From Stomorhina lunata (lineage: Eukaryota > Arthropoda > Insecta > Diptera > Rhiniidae): a stretch of DNA of 64,000 nucleotides. The position numbers and the translations under genes are program-made. The DNA lies in assembly GCA_933228675.1 (NCBI GenBank), contig OW121743.1, positions 49,751,422 through 49,815,421 of the forward strand. Direction: 5' to 3'. Below the pieces are notes generated by a model that worked only from the letters and a program-made list of their open reading frames with translations, did no database searches and had not been told where the DNA came from. Below are positions 35,601 to 49,245 of the stretch, one piece after another; position 1 is the first letter of the stretch, and the number at the start of each line of letters is the position of its first letter.

Positions 35601-36867
35601 GTCTAACACATGGACTAAGATATAGACTAAGACATAGGGTAAGACAAAGACTAAGTCGTAAACTTAGACATAAACAGAATAATGGACTAGGACATAAAAT
35701 AAAACAAAAGAATGGGTCTAAAGCAATTTTGGCCAAATGGTGAGCGTTTTCAAATAAGAGTGCTTAATTTAAAAATGAGAGTTAGTACTGATATTGTATT
35801 TGCTGTATGTTTTGTTATTTTTGATTCTGTTTTTCTTTTGAGTACGAGTAAAGAAAAAGTTTTCTTGTTGAATGTAAATTGTTGTTGTTCTCCTGTCACG
35901 CAAATACTGGCCAACCTTGGTCTGAATATATACTGGCGGATAGAGTATAAAACATTTTATCCTAGATACTGACTAGGTTTCATTGTTATGATTCTGGATA
36001 AATAAATAAATAAATATACATTGAGGTGGAGTGAAGCCTATTTTTATTTACTTTATTTTTAATAAAGGTATATGTATTTCAGGACCCCAGAAGAGTACAA
36101 AAGATGTGTCAAAATATTAAATGTTAACATTTTTTTATTATGTTATTAACATTTATGCTTTAATTTGACTTTTGAATTAAGTCGTTCGACAAATAACTAA
36201 TATTTACTAACTATTCAATTTTAAACACCATCTATTTATTTTATGATTTTAACCCAAACTCCATTAAAATAAAAAAAACAGGAAAACTTTTCCTGTAATT
36301 ATGTGGTAAAATATTCATAAAATTGTTTGTTTACTTTTTCTTGTAATTAAAACAAATTTCCCGAATGCATTAAAACAATTTTATGATTAATTGTAAAAAT
36401 AATATTTTGGTTTACTTAAGTATTTCAACAAAAACATTATTTTATTACAGAACTTCATTATTAGCTAAGACTAAAGGTGGGGTTGGGTTGACGGCTAACC
36501 GTAATGAGAAAACATTAGTTTCGAAACTGCTTATTAATAACACACCTTGAGTCGACTCAACTTGAATTGTGCCTTGTTGAAATTAACATAAATTATAGAG
36601 TCGAGTTGAATCATTAGAACAGCAAGTGCTCATATTCATATACTAATTTAAGGCTTTTATACTAAAATACTAGTAATCACTATAATTATGAGGCCAGTAA
36701 ACTTGATGGATTTTCTATGTGTAATCATAAATGTCGAAATGTGATTAGAATTCCGCGGAAATGGAGGGAAAATTAGAAATTTGAAATAAGGCCACTTATT
36801 AAGGTTAGAAGAAATTTTATGTTTAACTTAATACAATTCTATATTAGCTAGGAGTTAACCAAAGAAA
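35601..36867. other. Unique DNA between oppositely oriented satellite arrays
   Basis: The first 100 bp are a decayed GACTAAGACATA-like repeat. A single perfect palindrome, ACAGGAAAA-C-TTTTCCTGT, sits at 36278-36296. No gene was recognised; a short frame near 35.7-35.97 kb has no identifiable domain. Confidence 0.5.
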
Positions 36868-39570
36868 CAAAGACATTTCTATAAAAAAGTTGACGATAGG
36901 AAGATTTTTCTATAAAAAGTTGACGATAGGAAGACTTTTCTATAGAAAAGTTGACGATAGGAAGACTTTTCTATGGAAAAGTTGACGATAGGAAGACTTT
37001 CTATAGAAAAGTTGACGATAGGAAGACTTTTCTATAGAAAAGTTGACGATAGGAAGACTTTTCTATAGAAATGTTGACGTTAGGAAGACTTTTCTATAGA
37101 AAAGTTGACGATAGGAAGACTTTTCTATAGAAAAGTTGGCGATAGGAAGACTTTTCTATAGAAAAGTTGACGATAGGAAGACTTTTCTATAGAAAAGTTG
37201 ACGTTAGGAAGACTTTTCTATAGAAAAGTTGACGATAGGAAGACTTTTCTATAGAAAAGTTGACGATAGGAAGACTTTTCTATAGAAAAGTTGACGATAG
37301 GAAGACATTTCTATAGAAAAGTTGACTATAGGAAGACATTTCTATAGAAAAGTTGACGATAGGAAGACTTTTCTATAGAAAAGTTGACGATAGGAAGACT
37401 TTTCTATAGAAAAGTTGACGATAGGAAGACTTTTCTATAGAAAAGTTGACGTGAAGAAGACTTTTCTATAGAAAAGTTAACGATAGGAAGACTTTTCTAT
37501 AGAAAAGTTGACGACAGGAAGACTTTTCTATAGAAAAGTTGACGATAGGAAGACTTTTCTATAGAAAAGTTGACGATAGGAAGACTTTTCTATAGAAAAG
37601 TTGACGTGAGGAAGACTTTTCTATAGAAAAGTTGACGTGAGGAAGACTTTTCTATAGAAAAGTTGACGTGAGGAAGACTTTCTATAGAAAACTTGACGTG
37701 AGGAAGACCTTTCTATAGAAAAGTTGACGTGAGGAAGACTTTTCTATAGAAAAGTTGACGTGAGGAAGATTTTTCTATAGAAAAGTTGACGTGAGGAAGA
37801 CTTTTCTATAGAAAAGTTGACGTGAGGAAGACTTTTCTATAGAAAAGTTGACGTGAGGAAGACTTTTCTATAGAAAAGTTGACGTGAGGAAGAATTTTCT
37901 ATAGAAAAGTTGACGTGAGGAAGACTTTTCTATAGAAAAGTTGACGTGAGGAAGACTTTTCTATAGAAAAGTTGACGTGAGGAAGACTTTTCTATAGAAA
38001 AGTTGACGTGAGGAAGACTTTTCTATAGAAAAGTTGACGTGAGGAAGACTTTTCTATAGAAAAGTTGACGTGAGGAAGACTTTTCTATAGAAAAGTTGAC
38101 GTGAGGAAGACTTTTCTATAGAAAAGTTGACGTGAGGAAGACTTTTCTATAGAAAAGTTGACGTGAGGAAGACTTTTCTATAGAAAAGTTGACGTGAGGA
38201 AGACTTTTCTATAGAAAAGTTGACGTGAGGAAGACTTTTCTATAGAAAAGTTGACGTGAGGAAGACTTTTCTATAGAAAAGTTGACGTGAGGAAGACTTT
38301 TCTATAGAAAAGTTGACATGAGGAAGACTTTTCTATAGAAAAGTTGACATGAGGAAGACTTTTCTATAGAAAAGTTGACATGAGGAAGACTTTTCTATAG
38401 AAAAATTGACGATAGGAAGTCTTTTATAGAAAAGTTGACGATAGGTAGACTTGTCTATGGAAAAGTTGACGATAGGAAGACTTTTCTATAGAAAAGTTGA
38501 CGATAGGAAGACTTTTCTATAGAAAAGTTGACGATAGGAAGACTTTTCTATAGAAAAGTTGACGATAGGAAGACTGTTCTATAGAAAAGTTGACGATAGG
38601 AAGACTTTTCTATAGAAAAGTTGACGATAGGAAGACTTTTCTATAGAAAAGTTGACGATAGGAAGACTTTTCTATAGAAAAGTTGACGATAGGAAGACTT
38701 TTCTATAGAAAATTTGACGATAGGAAGACTTTTCTATAGAAAAGTTGACGTGAGGAAGACTTTTCTATAGAAAAGTTGACGTGAGGAAGACTTTTCTATA
38801 GAAAAGTTGACGATAGGAAGACTTTTCTATAGAAAAGTTGACGATAGGAAGACTTTTCTATAGAAAAGTTGACGATATGAAGACTTTTCTATAGAAAAGT
38901 TGACGATAGGAAGACTTTTCTATAGAAAAGTTGACGATAGGAAGACTTTTCTATAGAAAAGTTGACGATAGGAAGACTTTTCTATAGAAAAGTTGACGAT
39001 AGGAAGACTTTTCTATAGAAAAGTTGACGATAGGAAGACTTTTCTATAGAAAAGTTGACGATAGGAAGACTTTTCTATAGAAAAGTTGACGATAGGAAGA
39101 CTTTTCTATAGAAAAGTTGACGATAGGAAGACTTTTCTATAGAAAAGTTGACGATAGGAAGACTTTTCTATAGAAAAGTTGACGATAGGAAGACTTTTCT
39201 ATAGAAAAGTTGACGATAGGAAGACTTTTCTATAGAAAAGTTGACGATAGGAAGACTTTTCTATAGAAAAGTTGACGATAGGAAGACTTTTCTATAGAAA
39301 AGTTGACGATAGGAAGACTTTTCTATAGAAAAGTTGACGATAGGAAGACTTTTCTGTAGAAAAGTTGACGATAGGAAGACTTTTCTATAGAAAAGTTGAC
39401 GATAGGAAGACATTTCTATAGAAAAGTTGACGATAGGAAGACTTTTCTATAGAAAAGTTGACGATAGGAAGACTTTTCTATAGAAAAGTTGACGATAGGA
39501 AGACTTTTCTATAGAAAAGTTGACGATAGGAAGACTTTTCTATAGAAAAGTTGACGATAGGAAGACTTTT
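36868..39570 (-). repeat. 31-bp CTTCC satellite, array 4, inverted (about 87 units)
   Basis: The exact reverse complement of the array 3 unit (GTTGACGATAGGAAGAC and TTTTCTATAGAAAA, period 31). GATAGG-type units fill both flanks and a solid block of GTGAGG-type units lies at about 37.6-38.3 kb, matching the two unit types of array 3. It ends at 39570 next to a TCTATGTCTTAGTC scrap similar to the one right of array 3. Confidence 0.93.
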
Positions 39571-40540
39571 TCGACTTAATCTATGTCTTAGTCTATGTTT
39601 TTGTTTATGCCTGTTTTACCTATTTAACCTTTTAAGATTGACACATAAACAATGGTTTATGTGTTAATCTAAGTCTGTGTAGGATATCTTATTGCCATGG
39701 GTAGACAGACTTTATTAATAGCGGTAAAATGATAAATTGGAAAGGCTCCTTTTAGTAACTAAAATAGACAAAAACACATTTGAGCTCTCACGATGAATTA
39801 CCTATTTTACCTTAGTTATTCATAATCACTTTTCATTGCCATTAATTACTTTTTCTTCTGACTTTAATCACCCATAACAATCTTAGATAAATTTAAGGTT
39901 TATTTCCTATAAGACGTATCTATAACACGTGCCGGCTATAAAGGCTACTGTTACGTCTACAATTATCTTCACGAAGTAAATAACCCTTGTCAAGTGTTTA
40001 TAAATATTAAATTTTAAATAATTATTAGGTAAATAGACTTAATATTTACATTTAAACATTCGTAGAATAGAAAATATCAGGTTTTGTTATTAAACAAAAA
40101 CTCTTTACTCATTAGCCAATTTTCGTTATTGACTTGTTATAATCTAAATCTATTTTATATAATCATTATACTTATATCATGTTCTAATTTTTTGGAAACT
40201 GAAATTATATTAATCTTATACTTTTTATCTAATTTCAGGTAATTTTATGAAATGACAAGATAATGGAACAGTTGTTTTTTGAAATTTGAAATTATCAACA
40301 TTTATGACATGTTATAATAAAAAGGTATTAATCTAAAATTGTTCACTTTCCAGTTGTTATGGGTAAGAATTCATTAAATTTGTGCTCTAGTAAATGTATA
40401 TAGAAATATACTTTGCCAAATAGCGTATACTTGTTAAATTGAATCCATATTAATCATACGCCCCCTTGCACAATCATATCAAAAATAATAATAAGAATAA
40501 TCTAACTGCCCAAAACTTAGGCATTTTTAAACATATTGGA
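39571..40540. other. Unique AT-rich DNA
   Basis: No coding region or repeat was recognised. Confidence 0.4.
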
Positions 40541-41700
40541 TTTAATAAAACTCTATAATTTTCTATAAAAACTTTAAATATTGAAAATTTTCTATCAAAA
40601 ATTTAAATATTAAAAAGTTGCTATAAAAAATTTTTGTAACCAAAATTTTCTAAAAAATACTTTAACATCGAAAATTTTCTTTAAAAATTTTAATATCGAA
40701 AATTTTCTATACAAAATTTTAATATCGAAAATTCTCCATAAAAGTTTTAATATCGAAAATTTTCTATAAAAGAAACTAATATCGAAAAATTTCTATAAAA
40801 GAATTTAATATCAAAAATTTTCTATAAAAAAAAATTTTATTAAAAATTTTCTATAATTTCTATAATTTTCTATAAAAACTTTAAATATTGAAAATTTTCT
40901 ATCAAAAATTTAAATATTAAAAAGTTGCTATAAAAATTTTTGTAACCAAAATTTTCTAAAAAATACTTTAACATCGAAAATTTTCTTTAAAAATTTTGAT
41001 ATCGAAAATTTTCTATACAATATTTTAATATCGAAAATTCTCCATAAAAGTTTTAATATCGAAAATTTTCTATAAAAGAAACTAATATCGAAAAATTTCT
41101 ATAAAAGAATTTAATATCAAAAATTTTCTATAAAAAAAAATTTTATTAAAAATTTTCTATAAATACTTTTAATTTTTATAGAAAATAATTTTAGTATCAA
41201 AAATTTTTAATAAAAGGTTTAATATCAAAAATTTTCTATAAACCATTTAAATATTGAAAATTTTCTATCAAAAATTTTAATATCGAAAATTTTCTATACA
41301 AAATTTTAATATCGAAAATTTTCTATGAAAAAGTTAAATAAAGAAAATAAATTGAAATAATATCGAAAATTTTCTATAAACAAAAAATTTATCAAAAATT
41401 TTCTATAAAAACTCTTAGTATCGAAATTTTTTTACAAAAAATTTAAGTATCAAAAATTTTTAATAATAAGTTTAATATCAAAAATTTTCTATAGAAAATT
41501 TTAATATCGATAATTTTCTATAAAAAATTTTAATATCGAAAATTTTCTATAAAAAAGTTATATACAAAAATTTTCTATAAAAAATTTTAATATCGAAAAT
41601 TTTGTATAAAAAATTTAATCCGAAAATTTTTTATGAAAAATTTAAATATCGAAAATTTTCTATAAAAAAATTGTATATCAAAAACTTTCTATAAAAAATT
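40541..41700. repeat. Degenerate ~30-bp AATATCGAAAATTTTCTATAAA satellite
   Basis: Loose tandem units built on ATCGAAAATTTTCTATAAAA with many indels. A ~307-bp block (marked by AAAAAGTTGCTAT and TAACCAAAATTTTC) is duplicated: about 40551-40858 and 40859-41165. It grades into the 31-bp array at its right end. Confidence 0.8.
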
Positions 41701-44700
41701 TTAATATTGAAAATCTTTGAAAAATTTTCTATAAAAATAGGAAATTTTTGAAAAATTTCCTATAAGAATAGGAAATTTTTGAAAAATTTCCTATAAGAAT
41801 AGGAAATTTTTGAAAAATTTCCTATAAGAATAGGAAATTTTTGAAAAATTTCCTATAAGAATAGGAAATTTTTGAAAAATTTCCTATAAGAATAGGAAAT
41901 TTTTGAAAAATTTCCTATAAGAATTGGAAATTTTTGAAAAATTTCCTATAAGAATAGGAAATTTTTGAAAAAATTCCTATAAGAATAGGAAATTTTTGAA
42001 AAATTTCCTATAAGAATAGGAAATTTTTGAAAAATTTATTATAAGAATAGGAAATTTTTGAAAAATTTATTATAACAATAGGAAATTTTTGAAAAATTTC
42101 CTATAAAAATAGGAAATTTTTGAAACTTTCCCTTAAAAAAAGAAATTTTTGATAAATTTCCTGTAAAAATAGGAAATTTTTGAAAAGTTTCATACAAATG
42201 TAGGAAATTTTTGAAAAATTTCCTATAAGAATAGGAAATTTTTGAAAATTTTCCTATAAAAATAGGAAAAATTTGAAAATTTTCCTATAAAAATAGGAAA
42301 TTTTTGAAAAATTTCCTATAAAAATAGGAAATTTTTGAAAAATTTCCTATAAAAATAGGAAATTTTTGAAAAATTTCCTATAAGAATAGGAAATTTTTGA
42401 AAAATTTCCTATAAGAATAGGAAATTTTTGAAAAATTTCCTATAAGAATAGGAAATTTTTGAAAAATTTATTATAAGAATAGGAAATTTTTGAAAAATTT
42501 ATTATAAGAATAGGAAATTTTTGAAAAATTTCCTATAAAAATAGGAAATTTTTGAAACTTTCCCTTAAAAAAAGAAATTTTTGATAAATTTCCTGTAAAA
42601 ATAGGAAATTTTTGGAAAGTTTCATACAAATGTAGGAAATTTTTGAAAAATTTCCTATAAGAATAGGAAATTTTTGAAAAATTTCCTATAAAAATAGGAA
42701 ATTTTTGAATAATTTCCTATAAAAATAGGAAATTTTTGAAAAATTTCCTATAAAAATAGGAAATTTTTAAAAAATTTCCCATAAAAATAGGAAATTTTTG
42801 AAAATTTTCCTATAAAACTAGGAAATTTTTGAAAACTTTCCTATAAAAATAGTAAATTTTTGAAAAATTTCCTATAAAAATAGTAAATTTTTGAAAAATT
42901 TCCCATAAAAATAGGAAATTTTTGAAAAATTTCCTATAAAAATAGGAAATTTTTGAAAAATTTCCCATAAAAGTAGGAAATTTTTGAAAAATTTCCCATA
43001 AAAATAGAAAATTTTTGAAAAATTTCCCATAAAAATAGGAAATTTTTGAAAAATTTCCCATAAAAATAGGAAATTTTTGAAAAATTTCCTATAAAAATAG
43101 GAATTTTTTTAAAAATTTCCTACAAAAATAGGAAATTTTTGAAAAATTTCCTATAAAAATAGGAAATTTTTGAAAAATTTCCTATAAAAATAGGAAATTT
43201 TTGAAAAATTTCCTATAAAAATAGGAAATTTTTGAAAAATTTCCTATAAAAATAGGAAATTTTTGAAAAATTTCCTATAAAAATAGGAAATTTTTGAAAA
43301 ATTTCCTATAAAAATAGGAAATTTTTGAAAAATTTCCTATAAAAATAGGAAATTTTTGAAAAATTTCCTATAAAAATAGGAAATTTTTGAAAAATTTCCT
43401 ATAAAAATAGGAAATTTTTGAAAAATTTCCTATAAAAATAGGAAATTTTTGAAAAATTTCCTATAAAAATAGGAAATTTTTGAAAAATTTCCTATAAAAA
43501 TAGGAAATTTTTGAAAAATTTCCTATAAAAATAGGAAATTTTTGAAAAATTTCCTATAAAAATAGGAAATTTTTGAAAAATTTCCTATAAAAATAGGAAA
43601 TTTTTGAAAAATTTCCTATAAAAATAGGAAATTTTTGAAAAATTTCCTATAAAAATAGGAAATTTTTGAAAAATTTCCTATAAAAATAGGAAATTTTTGA
43701 AAAATTTCCTATAAAAATAGGAAATTTTTGAAAAATTTCCTATAAAAATAGGAAATTTTTGAAAAATTTCCTATAAAAATAGGAAATTTTTGAAAAATTT
43801 CCTATAAAAATAGGAAATTTTTGAAAAATTTCCTATAAAAATAGGAAATTTTTGAAAAATTTCCTATAAAAATAGGAAATTTTTGAAAAATTTCCTATAA
43901 AAATAGGAAATTTTTGAAAAATTTCCTATAAAAATAGGAAATTTTTGAAAAATTTCCTATAAAAATAGGAAATTTTTGAAAAATTTCCTATAAAAATAGG
44001 AAATTTTTGAAAAATTTCCTATAAAAATAGGAAATTTTTGAAAAATTTCCTATAAAAATAGGAAATTTTTGAAAAATTTCCTATAAAAATAGGAAATTTT
44101 TGAAAAATTTCCTATAAAAATAGGAAATTTTTGAAAAATTTCCTATAAAAATAGGAAATTTTTGAAAAATTTCCTATAAAAATAGGAAATTTTTGAAAAA
44201 TTTCCTATAAAAATAGGAAATTTTTGAAAAATTTCCTATAAAAATAGGAAATTTTTGAAAAATTTCCTATAAAAATAGGAAATTTTTGAAAAATTTCCTA
44301 TAAAAATAGGAAATTTTTGAAAAATTTCCTATAAAAATAGGAAATTTTTGAAAAATTTCCTATAAAAATAGGAAATTTTTGAAAAATTTCCTATAAAAAT
44401 AGGAAATTTTTGAAAAATTTCCTATAAAAATAGGAAATTTTTGAAAAATTTCCTATAAAAATAGGAAATTTTTGAAAAATTTCCTATAAAAATAGGAAAT
44501 TTTTGAAAAATTTCCTATAAAAATAGGAAATTTTTGAAAAATTTCCTATAAAAATAGGAAATTTTTGAAAAATTTCCTATAAAAATAGGAAATTTTTGAA
44601 AAATTTCCTATAAAAATAGGAAATTTTTGAAAAATTTCCTATAAAAATAGGAAATTTTTGAAAAATTTCCTATAAAAATAGGAAATTTTTGAAAAATTTC

Positions 44701-47700
44701 CTATAAAAATAGGAAATTTTTGAAAAATTTCCTATAAAAATAGGAAATTTTTGAAAAATTTCCTATAAAAATAGGAAATTTTTGAAAAATTTCCTATAAA
44801 AATAGGAAATTTTTGAAAAATTTCCTATAAAAATAGGAAATTTTTGAAAAATTTCCTATAAAAATAGGAAATTTTTGAAAAATTTCCTATAAAAATAGGA
44901 AATTTTTGAAAAATTTCCTATAAAAATAGGAAATTTTTGAAAAATTTCCTATAAAAATAGGAAATTTTTGAAAAATTTTCTACAAAAATAGGAAATTTTT
45001 GAAAAATTTCATATAAAAATAGGAAATTTTTGAAAAATTTCCTATAAAAATAGGAAATTTTTGAAAAATTTCCTATAAAAATAGGAAATTTTTGAAAAAT
45101 TTCCTATAAAAATAGGAAATTTTTGAAAAATTTCCTATAAAAATAGGAAATTTTGAAAAATTTCCTATAAAAATAGAAAATTTTTGAAAAATTTCCTATA
45201 AAAATAGGAAATTTTTGAAAAATTTCCTATAAAAATAGGAAATTTTTGAAAAATTTCCTATAAAAATAGGAAATTTTTGAAAAATTTCCTATAAAAATAG
45301 GAAATTTTTGAAAAATTTCCTATAAAAATAGGAAATTTTTGAAAAATTTCCTATAAAAATAGGAAATTTTTGAAAAATTTCCTATAAAAATAGGAAATTT
45401 TTGAAAAATTTCCTATAAAAATAGGAAATTTTTGAAAAATTTCCTATAAAAATAGGAAATTTTTGAAAAATTTCCTATAAAAATAGGAAATTTTTGAAAA
45501 ATTTCCTATAAAAATAGGAAATTTTTGAAAAATTTCCTATAAAAATAGGAAATTTTTGAAAAATTTCCTATAAAAATAGGAAATTTTTGAAAAATTTCCT
45601 ATAAAAATAGGAAATTTTTGAAAAATTTCCTGTAAAAATAGGAAATTTTTGAAAAATTTCCTATAAAAATAGGAAATTTTTGAAAAATTTCCTATAAAAA
45701 TAGGAAATTTTTGAAAAATTTCCTACAAAAATAGGAAATTTTTGAAAAATTTCCTATAAAAATAGGAAATTTTTGAAAAATTTCCTATAAAAATAGGAAA
45801 TTTTTGAAAAATTTCCTATAAAAATAGGAAATTTTTGAAAAATTTCCTATAAAAATAGGAAATTTTTGAAAAATTTCCTATAAAAATAGGAAATTTTTGA
45901 AAAATTTCCTATAAAAATAGGAAATTTTTGAAAAATTTCCTATAAAAATAGGAAATTTTTGAAAAATTTCCTATAAAAATAGGAAATTTTTGAAAAATTT
46001 CCTATAAAAATAGGAAATTTTTAAAAAATTTCCTATAAAAATAGGAAATTTTTGAAAAATTTCCTATAAAAATAGGAAATTTTTGAAAAATTTCCTATAA
46101 AAATAGGAAATTTTTGAAAAATTTCCTATAAAAATAGGAAATTTTTGAAAAATTTCCTATAAAAATAGGAAATTTTTGAAAAATTTCCTATAAAAATAGG
46201 AAATTTTTGAAAAATTTCCTATAAAAATAGGAAATTTTTGAAAAATTTCCTATAAAAATAGGAAATTTTTGAAAAATTTCCTATAAAAATAGGAAATTTT
46301 TGAAAAATTTCCTATAAAAATAGGAAATTTTTGAAAAATTTCCTATAAAAATAGGAAATTTTTGAAAAATTTCCTATAAAAATAGGAAATTTTTGAAAAA
46401 TTTCCTATAAAAATAGGAAATTTTTGAAAAATTTCCTATAAAAATAGGAAATTTTTGAAAAATTTCCTATAAAAATAGGAAATTTTTGAAAAATTTCCTA
46501 TAAAAATAGGAAATTTTTGAAAAATTTCCTATAAAAATAGGAAATTTTTGAAAAATTTCCTATAAAAATAGGAAATTTTTGAAAAATTTCCTATAAAAAT
46601 AGGAAATTTTTGAAAAATTTCCTATAAAAATAGGAAATTTTTGAAAAATTTCCTATAAAAATAGGAAATTTTTGAAAAATTTCCTATAAAAATAGGAAAT
46701 TTTTGAAAAATTTCCTATAAAAATAGGAAATTTTTGAAAAATTTCCTATAAAAATAGGAAATTTTTGAAAAATTTCCTATAAAAATAGGAAATTTTTGAA
46801 AAATTTCCTATAAAAATAGGAAATTTTTGAAAAATTTCCTATAAAAATAGGAAATTTTTGAAAAATTTCCTATAAAAATAGGAAATTTTTGAAAAATTTC
46901 CTATAAAAATAGGAAATTTTTGAAAAATTTCCTATAAAAATAGGAAATTTTTGAAAAATTTCCTATAAAAATAGGAAATTTTTGAAAAATTTCCTATAAA
47001 AATAGGAAATTTTTGAAAAATTTCCTATAAAAATAGGAAATTTTTGAAAAATTTCCTATAAAAATAGGAAATTTTTGAAAAATTTCCTATAAAAATAGGA
47101 AATTTTTGAAAAATTTCCTATAAAAATAGGAAATTTTTGAAAAATTTCCTATAAAAATAGGAAATTTTTGAAAAATTTCCTATAAAAATAGGAAATTTTT
47201 GAAAAATTTTCTACAAAAATAGGAAATTTTTGAAAAATTTCATATAAAAATAGGAAATTTTTGAAAAATTTCCTATAAAAATAGGAAATTTTTGAAAAAT
47301 TTCCTATAAAAATAGGAAATTTTTGAAAAATTTCCTATAAAAATAGGAAATTTTTGAAAAATTTCCTATAAAAATAGAAAATTTTTGAAAAATTTCCTAT
47401 AAAAATAGGAAATTTTTGAAAAATTTCCTATAAAAATAGGAAATTTTTGAAAAATTTCCTATAAAAATAGGAAATTTTTGAAAAATTTCCTATAAAAATA
47501 GGAAATTTTTGAAAAATTTCCTATAAAAATAGGAAATTTTTGAAAAATTTCCTATAAAAATAGGAAATTTTTGAAAAATTTCCTATAAAAATAGGAAATT
47601 TTTGAAAAATTTCCTATAAAAATAGGAAATTTTTGAAAAATTTCCTATAAAAATAGGAAATTTTTGAAAAATTTCCTATAAAAATAGGAAATTTTTGAAA

Positions 47701-48590
47701 AATTTCCTATAAAAATAGGAAATTTTTGAAAAATTTCCTATAAAAATAGGAAATTTTTGAAAAATTTCCTATAAAAATAGGAAATTTTTGAAAAATTTCC
47801 TATAAAAATAGGAAATTTTTGAAAAATTTCCTATAAAAATAGGAAATTTTTGAAAAATTTCCTGTAAAAATAGGAAATTTTTGAAAAATTTCCTATAAAA
47901 ATAGGAAATTTTTGAAAAATTTCCTATAAAAATAGGAAATTTTTGAAAAATTTCCTACAAAAATAGGAAATTTTTGAAAAATTTCCTATAAAAATAGGAA
48001 ATTTTTGAAAAATTTCCTATAAAAATAGGAAATTTTTGAAAAATTTCCTATAAAAATAGGAAATTTTTGAAAAATTTCCTATAAAAATAGGAAATTTTTG
48101 AAAAATTTCCTATAAAAATAGGAAATTTTTGAAAAATTTCCTATAAAAATAGGAAATTTTTGAAAAATTTCCTATAAAAATAGGAAATTTTTGAAAAATT
48201 TCCTATAAAAATAGGAAATTTTTGAAAAATTTCCTATAAAAATAGGAAATTTTTAAAAAATTTCCTATAAAAATAGGAAATTTTTGAAAAATTTCCTATA
48301 AAAATAGGAAATTTTTGAAAAATTTCCTATAAAAATAGGAAATTTTTGAAAAATTTCCTATAAAAATAGGAAATTTTTGAAAAATTTCCTATAAAAATAG
48401 GAAATTTTTGAAAAATTTCCTATAAAAATAGGAAATTTTTGAAAAATTTCCTATAAAAATAGGAAATTTTTGAAAAATTTCCTATAAAAATAGGAAATTT
48501 TTGAAAAATTTCCTATAAAAATAGGAAATTTTTGAAAAATTTCCTATAAAAATAGGAAATTTTTGAAAAATTTCCTATAAAAATAGGAAT
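41701..48590 (+). repeat. 31-bp palindromic satellite (about 220 units)
   Basis: Each unit is a perfect odd palindrome, ATAGGAAATTTTT + G + its complement (27 bp), plus an AAAA spacer. Units from about 43.1 to 44.97 kb are nearly identical. Left edge units vary (TAAGAATAGG, CTTAAAAAAAG), with a ~432-bp internal duplication (42.13/42.56 kb). Rare variants at 44981, 45174, 45631, 45724 and 46023 recur in order 2201-2232 bp later, so a block of 71-72 units was duplicated. Long frames across it (repeats like FLKNFLL or KFFKNFL) are artefacts. Confidence 0.95.
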
Positions 48591-49245
48591 TTTTGAAAAA
48601 TTTCCTATTAAAAAATAGGAAATTTTTGAAAAATTTCCTATTAAAAAATAGGAAATTTTTGAAAAAATTCCTATTAAAAAATATTAAACAATAGGAAATT
48701 TTTGAAAAATTTCCTATTAAAAAATAGGAAATTTTTGAAAAATTTCCTATTAAAAAATAGGAAATTTTTGAAAAATTTCCTATTAAAAAATAGGAAATTT
48801 TTGAAAAATTTCCTATTAAAAAATAGGAAATTTTTGAAAAATTTCCTATTAAAAAATAGGAAATTTTTAAAAAATTTCCTATTAAAAAATGGGAAATTTT
48901 TAAAAAATGTCCTATTAAAAAATATAATATTTTTAAAAAAAATTTCCTATTAAAAAATAGGAAATTTTTGAAAAACTTCCTATTTTTTAATAGGAAATTT
49001 TTCAAAAATTTCCTATATAAAAGTAGGAAATTTTTGAAAAATTTCCTATGAAAAAATAGGAAATTTTTGAAAAATTTCATTTGAAAAAATAGGAAATTTT
49101 TGAAAAATTTCCTATTAAAAAATAGGAAATTTTTGAAAAATTTCCTATTAAAAAATAGAAAATTTTTGAAAAATTTCCTATTAAAAAATAGTCAATTTTT
49201 GAAAAATTTCCTATAACAAAATAGGAAAATTTTGAAAATCATAAT
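48591..49245 (+). repeat. 33-bp version of the palindromic satellite
   Basis: The unit becomes AATAGGAAATTTTT + G + complement (29 bp) with the same AAAA spacer, i.e. one extra base pair on each arm. A unit at about 48979-49016 is inverted (C centre, TTTT spacer). The array fades out at about 49245. Confidence 0.88.

Noticed and set aside
35712..35972. 86-codon plus-strand frame
   Set aside because: No recognisable domain and no flanking exon signals. This length is expected by chance in this much sequence.
42810..43061. 83-codon minus-strand frame (FSKISYF repeats)
   Set aside because: Satellite translation. It breaks with every unit-length change and has no non-repeat part.
48544..49080. 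178-codon and 83-codon frames (KFFKNFL / FLKNFLLKN repeats)
   Set aside because: The 33-bp unit is a multiple of three, so frames stay open across it. There is no start context or unique domain.
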